DNA of 64,000 nucleotides from Aphanomyces cochlioides (Eukaryota > Oomycota > Saprolegniomycetes > Saprolegniales > Verrucalvaceae): NCBI GenBank assembly GCA_019828595.1, contig JAHQRK010000029.1, positions 124,001-188,000 on the forward strand, in the 5' to 3' direction. The notes beneath the pieces are model-generated. The model worked only from the letters and a program-made list of their open reading frames with translations, made no database searches and was not told the DNA's origin. The stretch's first letter is position 1; the number at the start of each line of letters is the position of its first letter. Shown piece by piece: positions 11,901-19,683 of this stretch. The position numbers and the translations under genes were made by a program.

Positions 11901-13019
11901 ATGTATGGCAGCTTGAATTGTTTTGATACGTGCCATCAAGGACGCACATGGGGCGTTTTGGTAATCCCGAATCAATAAAGCCAAATCCATAGATAATTTC
12001 TTGAGAGGCCTTTGTTGATTTTCGACCAACTCGTCGTGTAGGTATTTTAATTGATTTCGCATGTTGGTGATCATGGTGTCGAAATGTAGACCAACATTTG
12101 AGTTTAATTGGGTCTTGGTAAGGAAGGTTTCAAGTTGACGAGAGATAATGAATTTGGCCTTGTCATTGTTGAGAACCCATTGTGGTGTTTTCCATGGACC
12201 AGGTCCCATTGATACTGATGGACGTTTGGTCAATAATTTGCAGGGAGTGTGGTCAGCATGAGGAATTGGTTCCAGGTGACGAAATTTCAGATGACGTAGG
12301 GATGCCATAGCAGACGAGATGAAAATATAGTCAAGCCGATTGACAAATTTTGGACTTGTGAAAGCACGTTTCAGTGGATTTTGTTGACGGAAAATGTCAA
12401 CGAGGTGTAAATCTTGTAGCCATAGGTTGAGTTCATATGAGCCATGGGTCGCATGAGTCGAAGGACGGCATGAATCTAATGTTGGGGAGAAAATAACGTT
12501 AAAGTCGCCACCAACAATATGAAAAGCTTCGGGTGGAAAATCGCGAGGCAGATCATTAAAAAAATCCACACGGTCGTGATAGTCGTACGGAGCATAGATG
12601 TTGTGAATAAAAACCGGGATATTGTCCAGAGTGGCCGATATAAGTAAATAACGACCACGGAGGAGAGGTTTGTCCCAAGAGTGGTTTAAATTGGTGCAAT
12701 TGTCCAGAGGGCAGTCAGGATGAATAAATGTAGCAAGGCCTCCAGTGGGATGAGAGGTATGGCTGATGGAATAAATTGGCTCCTCGTAGAAGAAAGTGCC
12801 TTGTTGGTTGGTATGTTTTTTCCAGTAGAAATTGATTTTGCCATGGTCGCTGGGGTAAGGCAGTCGAGTTTCTTGGATAAGTGAGATAGAGTTTTTGAGG
12901 AGAAAGTTCTTGAGAAGGTGGTGGAAAGAGTTGGAGAGACCATTTGTGTTGAGAGAAAACAAGCTAATATCCCAGTCGATAATGGCTTGTGGTAGCGCGT
13001 TAATTGTGGTCACGGTCAT
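8934..13019 (-). CDS. LINE A ORF2: APE endonuclease-reverse transcriptase
   Basis: This 1,361-residue open frame starts at ATG 13019 and is undamaged. It should nick the tRNA gene and copy the element RNA at the nick. The N-terminal AP-endonuclease-like domain has QET (about 49-51), NIYAP (140-144), GGDFN (170-174), RLDYIF (228-233) and ADH (255-257). The reverse transcriptase has NYRPISL (556-562), HPDQTGF (587-593), motif A DFEKAFD (626-632), QGDPLSP (685-691) and catalytic YADD (725-728). A CX2CX7HX4C finger lies near 1209-1225, the C-terminal zinc finger common in L1/Tx1-type ORF2 proteins. I see no RNase H domain. Third codon positions are AT-rich, unlike family B. The endonuclease is the likely source of the anticodon-arm specificity, by analogy with R1 and Tx1 elements. 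Confidence 0.95.
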   Translation of the reverse strand: MTVTTINALPQAIIDWDISLFSLNTNGLSNSFHHLLKNFLLKNSISLIQETRLPYPSDHGKINFYWKKHTNQQGTFFYEEPIYSISHTSHPTGGLATFIHPDCPLDNCTNLNHSWDKPLLRGRYLLISATLDNIPVFIHNIYAPYDYHDRVDFFNDLPRDFPPEAFHIVGGDFNVIFSPTLDSCRPSTHATHGSYELNLWLQDLHLVDIFRQQNPLKRAFTSPKFVNRLDYIFISSAMASLRHLKFRHLEPIPHADHTPCKLLTKRPSVSMGPGPWKTPQWVLNNDKAKFIISRQLETFLTKTQLNSNVGLHFDTMITNMRNQLKYLHDELVENQQRPLKKLSMDLALLIRDYQNAPCASLMARIKTIQAAIHEYHDRKKVLREDTAMQTHLEKAERCTKFHLKPPRTIPLQKSPFKALKMSNGNIASDQQSISSTLHEFYSDLYGDHEAVDKERMAKYLKTLISRRLNIDDKRFIGAPLTANEFYFAIKHSKRNSTPGPNSLPYEILKMFPHEWSLALEMLYYYQINSHSNLAPSQLTSLIVLLYKKDDKLLPKNYRPISLVNIDVKILTMVLAERMQRIIQSIVHPDQTGFIRGRSIQTNLLRLEDLNHFMKFYSSESIVALLDFEKAFDRVNHSYLLATLKEFNFPPSFLNMVKVLYSNRRGRIIVNGHLSNPFKIQRGVLQGDPLSPLLFVLALEPMCLAIRKRKDLGIRIGHHTHTGSYYADDSQLYSKNTSTLQLQLDIVKKFCDISGFKLNLSKTELLTHANLPPDLAPLAITDDKPAKSLGLLISPNITATTRLNSLLEKLVSRTQLWSYRARTLPGKVTILRSICFPVLWYQLQFIPIDKEYAKLFDKVAKQFIHGDTIDPYSTQRYLHQFNSDIIFLPKAQGGLGFKSSTHWWSKLHRVMTFKCFKLLLAPPHNSYGQTKLPAWLSIGEYLLSRAFSPWGNFYDLLFMSPHSSMYKAISHQDKVPPLWSAFTRLWLSLSPTPLKFPTVQVDGNFPLWHNQFLPLEKTVFEHCYPKTYDYAVSLAKLNFTHVRHLLDENGNLMDRKILLDWIKSQCSRRHLATPDHKWWYALHGRLKSILPSPPEDTEINFRQPTPYRQTATEITWAGNFKDGFLPFIDATLDDLTHEFKSKSAQEVLPTAHLLVPSDFYAHKENIKVVAFYRQPKFILPTYSAFIYRLLIRALPLRYKFKYSDDIPNTCIFCHEVETYKHFTLDCPYTRACWSPFKSMARSLNFTWPTTMEKIFFSPIALQDKDLEAGFNLLWPIFLSCIWYTIWKTRCDRIYRPDLPNKTPMTISSLAGHIIKRHLYQVNRASLDDSTKASLTSVLHSLHQNEWFSAQILPQSQNETLEP

Positions 13020-13119
13020 GATTAATATTTGGGTTTTGATTTTTTGACTTCAAGTCGTTGTGTTGGTTTGGGTCGGGGTGTGGTGATTGTGGTTTTAATT
13101 GATTTTGTGTGTTGGCGAG

Positions 13120-14647
13120 TCAATTGGAGTCTGCATTGTCACCATCGCCAAGTTCTTTGTAGTCGAGTTCAGGAGCCTTTTCGTCCGGAAGTAAAGTTAA
13201 CAAGGCATCAGTATCCGAGTCAAAACACTTCGTAGGGTCAATTGTTTGGAGTGCCAGATCTTTCACAATATGGCTCAACTCTTCTTCAATTTTATGATGT
13301 TGCACCAGGTTTCCAGCAGCAGGACTGGAAATTAATTTAATCAAGGAGGCGTCCGTGATTAAATTGCAATTGGGCCAACGGTGGACTTTGTCTTTCAGGC
13401 ACAGATTAATATACTCATCGTTCGTATAAGCTTCAGGTGCTCTGTTGGACAGAAATAGATCGATTGCTGCTAGAGATCTTCTCATGTGGTAGTCTTCGTC
13501 ATTTGGACACAAACTTTGGAATAGATTTGTGGGGCTGTAATTTTCAGGAGGAGGATGGCCATGCTGTTTTTGGTAGTACGAGGTAAATCGTTCTTCATCA
13601 ATAGCTTGCATGGGATTTTCTCCAGCCATTAAACGTATAATTCCTCTCGAGGCAATTAAATTGGATGCGATTTTGCGAGATTTTGGGTCCATATAGATAT
13701 TTCCAATAAAGCCAGGTTGGTTGAGGGTTTCATCATGAAATACCAATGGGTTGGTGGATTCATTCAGTTTTTTCTTCAGCTCTGTGATTTGAGCCTTCAC
13801 TTTGGCTCCTGCTGGTTTCGTAGAGGCTGGAATTTTTTTGGGTATCGTTGATTTTGGGGACGAAGCAGGACGTTTTTTGGGCGTGTCGGTAGGAACGATA
13901 TCAAGATGGAATCGAGGAACCGTTGTGCCTGATGTTGTCACGTCAGAGTCGTCTGAGCTGAGGATAGCGAATCGATTTTGTGTTGGAATCGAGGTAGCTG
14001 ATATTTTGTATTGGGGACCTTGAATAAAACCGGCTCGAGTTGGTTTAAATTCGTCCTGGGATAAATTGGGTTTGTCTGTGAGAATAATATTATTCTCGCT
14101 CGAGCCCTTGGGTGATTGTGGAGGATTTAATATCTTCTTGGGTTGAGCTACCATTTCTTCCTCTTCGATATTTGATTTCTCCTCTTGTTCCATGTCCACA
14201 TCGCTTGACAGGTCGACAAAGTTTTCCTTGCCATTTTGATTTTCCTTGGGATCGGCATTAGGGGATTCGGAGTTTCCAGTTGTGCCAGTATTTTCCTTCG
14301 GGGTGTTGGGTGGTTGGTTTTCTGTCGATGGATTTTCGGGAGCATCAGTTTTTTCCTCTGTAGCGTTTTCCTCGACATGGTCTGTATTCTTTTTAGCGTC
14401 GTCTTTTTGTTTGGCTTTTTCCAGTCTAGCTTGAACGCTGGGAGGGACCGTTTGATTGAGGGACCGAATTTTATGTTGAAAAACATAAACTTGGTTTTGG
14501 ATCTCGATTTCTCTCAGAGGCTCGCCTCCATCATCTGGTACCAATGCCAAAGGAGGAGTTTCGGAGTCAAAAAGGACTCGAAATTGGGTCGAGCGTAATA
14601 AATTGTCAGTACTGGGGTTAAAACCAACAATGACGCAGTGAGTGAGC
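13120..14647 (-). CDS. LINE A ORF1, 5'-truncated
   Basis: ORF1 proteins of such elements bind the element RNA. The frame covers about 508 element-encoded codons and ends 100 bp before ORF2. The element has no ATG near its 5' edge, but the frame runs in phase into the tRNA, where ATGs at 14676 and in the duplicated anticodon arm could start it (518 residues from 14676). The N-terminal FRVLF-SETPP-DGGEPLREI stretch aligns with residues near 550-610 of the family B ORF1 (RYRLYF..GRLVEEI), and the C-terminal RAPEAYTND and IDPTKCFDSDTDALL parallel B's HAPTYYNSD and LDPTFDNQVMFQPDTQTL. This indicates loss of about 540 N-terminal residues. The middle is rich in E, K, P and N and looks disordered. 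No CCHC knuckle is visible. Confidence 0.75.
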
Positions 14648-15264
14648 TCCCGCATGCGAAGCGGGCGCTCTACCATCTGAGCTACAACCCCTTTTAAACG
14701 CTATATTCTGTCCTTGGTGACAAACATTCAGAATAAGACGAAAATATCTCTTTGGCGACTCACTACACGACGACGCGGATGCACACAAACTGTCTATACT
14801 CAAAACACAACAGAACAAACATTCACACGCATCAAACAACACACATCGATTGTTTCTTGTCGACAGATAGTCTTGGAGAACACGCAGTATGTAGAATGCA
14901 CTCTTTTCTAACGTGAACGATACACGTCTGGGTTTTACATCTAGACATACTTGCAATCTACTCGAGTGTGAAAGGACACATTATACGTGTGCAGGATCTC
15001 TATAAATTTATAGAGGTACAACAATAAATTCTCGACAAAGTTGAAACTCACGACACAAGTCAAGCAGAGTCGATTGAATTCGTTTTTTGCTCATAACTTT
15101 TGTTCTACTGCTCCGTTTGAGCTCCACCAACTCGCAAAATGCAGCTTTTGATTTTCTCTATCGTTTCCCGTCGCTCAAATGGCAAAACGACGATTGCGAA
15201 AAGAGGTATGGCCGAAAAACGTTGTCTTGTCCTTTTCGACACGTGCAAAACAAGGATAAAACTT

Positions 15265-15337
15265 TGGAGCAGCAGGGTATCGATCCCTGTACCTCCCGCA
15301 TGCGAAGCGGGCGCTCTACCATCTGAGCTACAACCCC
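15265..15337 (-). tRNA. tRNA-Ala(CGC), locus 7
   Basis: Intact; first complete copy to the right of A1. Confidence 0.96.
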
Positions 15338-15910
15338 TTTTAAACGCTATATTCTGTCCTTGGTGACAAACATTCAGAATAAGACGAAAATATCTCTTTG
15401 GCGACTCACTACACGACGACGCGGATGCACACAAACTGTCTATACTCAAAACACAACAGAACAAACATTCACACGCATCAAACAACACACATCGATTGTT
15501 TCTTGTCGACAGATAGTCTTGGAGAACACGCAGTATGTAGAATGCACTCTTTTCTAACGTGAACGATACACGTCTGGGTTTTACATCTAGACATACTTGC
15601 AATCTACTCGAGTGTGAAAGGACACATTATACGTGTGCAGGATCTCTATAAATTTATAGAGGTACAACAATAAATTCTCGACAAAGTTGAAACTCACGAC
15701 ACAAGTCAAGCAGAGTCGATTGAATTCGTTTTTTGCTCATAACTTTTGTTCTACTGCTCCGTTTGAGCTCCACCAACTCGCAAAATGCAGCTTTTGATTT
15801 TCTCTATCGTTTCCCGTCGCTCAAATGGCAAAACGACGATTGCGAAAAGAGGTATGGCCGAAAAACGTTGTCTTGTCCTTTTCGACACGTGCAAAACAAG
15901 GATAAAACTT

Positions 15911-15983
15911 TGGAGCAGCAGGGTATCGATCCCTGTACCTCCCGCATGCGAAGCGGGCGCTCTACCATCTGAGCTACAACCCC
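15911..15983 (-). tRNA. tRNA-Ala(CGC), locus 8
   Basis: Intact. Confidence 0.96.
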
Positions 15984-16556
15984 TTTTAAACGCTATATTC
16001 TGTCCTTGGTGACAAACATTCAGAATAAGACGAAAATATCTCTTTGGCGACTCACTACACGACGACGCGGATGCACACAAACTGTCTATACTCAAAACAC
16101 AACAGAACAAACATTCACACGCATCAAACAACACACATCGATTGTTTCTTGTCGACAGATAGTCTTGGAGAACACGCAGTATGTAGAATGCACTCTTTTC
16201 TAACGTGAACGATACACGTCTGGGTTTTACATCTAGACATACTTGCAATCTACTCGAGTGTGAAAGGACACATTATACGTGTGCAGGATCTCTATAAATT
16301 TATAGAGGTACAACAATAAATTCTCGACAAAGTTGAAACTCACGACACAAGTCAAGCAGAGTCGATTGAATTCGTTTTTTGCTCATAACTTTTGTTCTAC
16401 TGCTCCGTTTGAGCTCCACCAACTCGCAAAATGCAGCTTTTGATTTTCTCTATCGTTTCCCGTCGCTCAAATGGCAAAACGACGATTGCGAAAAGAGGTA
16501 TGGCCGAAAAACGTTGTCTTGTCCTTTTCGACACGTGCAAAACAAGGATAAAACTT

Positions 16557-16629
16557 TGGAGCAGCAGGGTATCGATCCCTGTACCTCCCGCATGCGAAGC
16601 GGGCGCTCTACCATCTGAGCTACAACCCC
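16557..16629 (-). tRNA. tRNA-Ala(CGC), regenerated next to B1
   Basis: All 73 nt remain because the B1 target-site duplication is exactly the first 14 nt of the tRNA. The normal 5' flank is replaced by the 5' end of B1, which starts at tRNA position -1. The internal A and B boxes and the 3' T-run are intact, so transcription may continue, although any upstream TATA-like element is gone. Confidence 0.95.
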
Positions 16630-16683
16630 CCAGTTTCCAATTTGCCAGCTACCCCGCAGTACCACTCTACGCTATCTGACAAT

Positions 16684-19683
16684 ATGGTTGCTACCCGCTC
16701 GACCAACCCTCGTGCCCCATCTTGCTCCTCCGCGTTCTCTCCCTCGGCGTCCAGCCCCAGCGATATGGACGTCATCGTCGTTGCTGACCCATCCCCAAGC
16801 GATACCGACATGGCGTCGTCGTTGGAAGAGGACGTCGACGATGCTTCCAACGCTTCGCATCATGACGCGTCTACGAATCCGCTCCCTACTCCAACGCGCG
16901 TTCCGTTTCCACGTCAACGTGCAACCCCTTCGAAACCGCGCCGTTTTGAACCCTTGCCTGTGACTCGCTCGACGAAGGCTTGCGATCCCGCGAATGATCC
17001 AACGACCTCTGACACTTGCGACGAAGCCTGGCAAGACGGCGTTCCAACCTCGGAAGATGTGCTCATGACGTCAACGACCTTGCCCGAAGAATCTCCATCA
17101 ACCACGTCCATCGTGAGTGATGGTGGCTTGCCTGGCAAGACTCCGTTGGGTTCTGTTCCTTTCGAGAATGTTCTCTCGACGAGTGATAGTGGCTTCTCGA
17201 AGACTCGCTCAAGCACCGACGTCAACATGACGACATGTCAAGGAAGATTCGAGAATAGTCCATCCCTGAGTGAAGGTCCCTTCTCGAAGAATCCCCCGAG
17301 CGACAAGTCCACTCTGGCGACAGGTCAAGATCCCATCGAGACTAGTCGCTCCATGAGTGATGGTCTCTTCTCGAAGAATCATCGGGCAAGATCTGGAACA
17401 ATCGCGAACAACCCTGTGGCCAGTGTTGGTCATGGGAATACTCAAGACCAAGTCACCCATGGAAGCTTCTCGAAGTCCAACGCGAGTGAAGGTCAAACGT
17501 GTGACTCTGTCCACCATGGGACAGGGTCCGGACAAGACCAAGCCTCTGACGCACGCTTGAGTGTTGGTCTGACGCACGACTCGGACTCTCACTCAGTCCG
17601 CCAGCCATCGTCTCAGGCTTCACCCGGATCGCATTTGGAAAACATTTCTCAATCTGGCGGAGCCCAGACACCTGGCCGTGGCCAACCCAACAACCGCCAG
17701 GCCCCCAACGACGTATGGGCCTTCCAAGCGCAACAGCGGTCTCAGTCTGCCAAGGCCATCAAGACCAAGGACGTTGCTCCTTACCAGCCCACGATGGAGG
17801 AACTCGAACCCCTCCTTCGCAAGCGTGCTGCTGGAACCCTCACGTTTGAAGACACCCTCCCGATCCAGAAGCACTCGGCGCGCGGCATCGTCGGCTGGTT
17901 GCAGATGCCCACGGGTGCACACACGAAGACCATCGATGTTTCAGCTGCCATGGCATCGATCCTTTTCGACAACCAAGCCCTCGGCCTCGACACTGCGATT
18001 GCTGACATTGTGAGATGCGAGAAGGACATCCCGAACCGCATGCTCAAGTGGGGTGTTGCCTCTCACGAAGCGATGACGAAGCTGCGAGGCATCGCGTTTA
18101 AGATTCAAGTCGCTCGAGATGGCTCGTCCCAACACTTCACGATGAACGTTCCGCACGTCCTCGGCGGATTTTTCATGGACATCCCTCAAGGCCTTCAAGA
18201 TCAAGACGAAGAGCGCCTGATCTTCGACGTCATGACCAAGTTGGAGCCACGCTTCCTGTGGGGCTCCTACCCCAACGTTTCCTCTTCAAGCGGTATGGCG
18301 AGCTCTCGGTACCGCCTTTACTTTGAAGGAACCTCCGTACCAACGACCATACAGCGCGACGGCCGTCTCGTCGAAGAAATTCTTTTCAAGGGCCGTTGTC
18401 TCCGCGTGTACGGTCAAGGGTGGTATTTTCGTGACAAGAACTTGGTTCGTTTGGACCTTGATGCAACGTCCCGCCAATATGGATTGAACAAGCCAGCTCC
18501 CAGCCCAACCAACCCGCCTTCTTCGACTCCCAAGGCGCCAAAACGTCGGAAAACTGCGCAAGCCAACCCTCCGCAGTGGACTGGCGTCAAGGCGTCGAGA
18601 GGCAAGCGCAAGAAGACGCAACAGCAAGTGGATTCCCCCGAGCATGGCCGCTCTTGGATTTCGCCCAACATGTTTGAAGCCCTCGACGAACGTGTGTGTG
18701 TCAACCCCGAGGAACACGTTGCTCAGTTTGGCGATTACAAGATCTCAACGATTGTACCCAAGCTGGACGTCTCGGATGACCCTCCCCACCTCCCTACGTC
18801 CGGTCAATTTGTCGGCGGCACCAAGATCCAAGATGGCGTTCCCAAGCGCATAGAAATGTCTCTTGACGAAATTCTCGCCGAACTACAAGACCTCGACACC
18901 AAGACAGCCAAAGTTCCATTGCATCTCTCAACCCAAGTCGAAGATGCAGTGACCAACAGCTCGTTCAACCTTGCCCAACTCATCAACGACGGCCGCGTCG
19001 ACATGCTGTGTAGCCATCTCGAGCGTTCCCCGATTGAATTTGGCTTGCAACTGCACCGACTTTTTGATGAAGACCGTGCATGCTTTGAGTACTTTGTGAG
19101 ACAACGCCTCCTCCATCGGTGGCTTCGAGCGACTTGGGGTGGAGACAAACCGTTCTCCCAGCTGTACTCATTGACGTGGGGTGTGCGTATGACCCGCGAG
19201 CACGTTCAAGCCATCTTCAGCAACATCGAGCTATTCAAGAACATCGACTTCATCGATACTACCATTGACGGCGACGAGATTTCCCTCCACCGCGGCGACC
19301 TGGAAGAAGTGTTGGCTGTGGCAGAAGTTCTCTTGGCCATTCATGCTCCAACGTACTACAACAGTGATGCTGCGATCGTGGCCTCTACCAAGTACCCGGT
19401 CACTGCACTGGCTTCTCATTTGGGCTCCCGCTGTTTGTCGGGCGTATCGCTATCTGCCATATTGCTTGACACGAGCTTCGGCCTCTTGATTTGGAATATC
19501 ATGGAAACGTTGTATGCCGGCGAAGACGAGAAGTCGCGATACGTCTTGACCACGATCCTGGAATTCCATGAGGCTGGCTCCCTGGACCCCACCTTCGACA
19601 ACCAAGTGATGTTCCAACCCGACACTCAGACACTCATGCTGGGAGATGTTGCGAACGCAACGTCTGTCGCGTTCCGTGGCTAA
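16684..19683 (+). CDS. LINE B ORF1
   Basis: The frame is 999 residues from the first ATG (MVATRSTNPRAP); it stays open upstream to TTG 16642 but has no earlier ATG. The role is probably RNA binding and particle assembly, inferred from position. The N-terminal ~350 residues are S/T/P/D-rich and contain four or five degenerate repeats of about 30 residues ending in a GxFSK motif (17110-17480). Then come a folded-looking region with SRYRLYFEGTSVP..FKGRCLRVYGQGWYF (about 550-610), a basic KAPKRRK and GKRKKTQQ segment that could bind nucleic acid or act as an NLS, and a helical C-terminal domain. No zinc knuckle is seen. The stop overlaps the start of ORF2 by 38 nt. Confidence 0.85.
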   Translation: MVATRSTNPRAPSCSSAFSPSASSPSDMDVIVVADPSPSDTDMASSLEEDVDDASNASHHDASTNPLPTPTRVPFPRQRATPSKPRRFEPLPVTRSTKACDPANDPTTSDTCDEAWQDGVPTSEDVLMTSTTLPEESPSTTSIVSDGGLPGKTPLGSVPFENVLSTSDSGFSKTRSSTDVNMTTCQGRFENSPSLSEGPFSKNPPSDKSTLATGQDPIETSRSMSDGLFSKNHRARSGTIANNPVASVGHGNTQDQVTHGSFSKSNASEGQTCDSVHHGTGSGQDQASDARLSVGLTHDSDSHSVRQPSSQASPGSHLENISQSGGAQTPGRGQPNNRQAPNDVWAFQAQQRSQSAKAIKTKDVAPYQPTMEELEPLLRKRAAGTLTFEDTLPIQKHSARGIVGWLQMPTGAHTKTIDVSAAMASILFDNQALGLDTAIADIVRCEKDIPNRMLKWGVASHEAMTKLRGIAFKIQVARDGSSQHFTMNVPHVLGGFFMDIPQGLQDQDEERLIFDVMTKLEPRFLWGSYPNVSSSSGMASSRYRLYFEGTSVPTTIQRDGRLVEEILFKGRCLRVYGQGWYFRDKNLVRLDLDATSRQYGLNKPAPSPTNPPSSTPKAPKRRKTAQANPPQWTGVKASRGKRKKTQQQVDSPEHGRSWISPNMFEALDERVCVNPEEHVAQFGDYKISTIVPKLDVSDDPPHLPTSGQFVGGTKIQDGVPKRIEMSLDEILAELQDLDTKTAKVPLHLSTQVEDAVTNSSFNLAQLINDGRVDMLCSHLERSPIEFGLQLHRLFDEDRACFEYFVRQRLLHRWLRATWGGDKPFSQLYSLTWGVRMTREHVQAIFSNIELFKNIDFIDTTIDGDEISLHRGDLEEVLAVAEVLLAIHAPTYYNSDAAIVASTKYPVTALASHLGSRCLSGVSLSAILLDTSFGLLIWNIMETLYAGEDEKSRYVLTTILEFHEAGSLDPTFDNQVMFQPDTQTLMLGDVANATSVAFRG

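Larger units (their letters stand above)
6497..14647 (-). mobile_element. Family A tRNA-targeted LINE, copy A1
   Basis: This is an APE-type non-LTR retrotransposon, read on the minus strand in the same direction as the host tRNA. Order in sense direction: the rest of ORF1, a 100-bp gap, ORF2 (endonuclease plus reverse transcriptase), then a 2.4-kb 3' UTR. Target-site duplications of 17 bp lie at 6480-6496 and 14648-14664 (18 bp if a shared C is counted). There is no poly(A) tail; the 3' end has two adjoining hairpins at 6507-6524 and 6525-6538 (GGCCCAAAAGGGCC). The ORF1 N-terminus is missing compared with family B, so this copy is probably 5'-truncated despite its length. Target specificity and protein layout suggest an L1/Tx1-like group, which a phylogeny would need to confirm. 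Confidence 0.93.
6451..14691 (-). pseudogene. tRNA-Ala split by LINE A1 (locus 6)
   Basis: The 3' half is at 6451-6496 and the 5' half at 14648-14691. The anticodon arm is duplicated on both sides of the 8.15-kb element. Confidence 0.95.
14648..16629. repeat. Array segment between A1 and B1
   Basis: About three units with two undisturbed tRNA genes, then the tRNA that abuts B1. No other gene is seen in the spacers. Confidence 0.9.

Noticed and set aside
13120..14676. tRNA-derived start codon as the normal start of ORF1
   Set aside because: Alignment with family B ORF1 shows a missing N-terminal half, so truncation is more likely. It is kept only as an open question.
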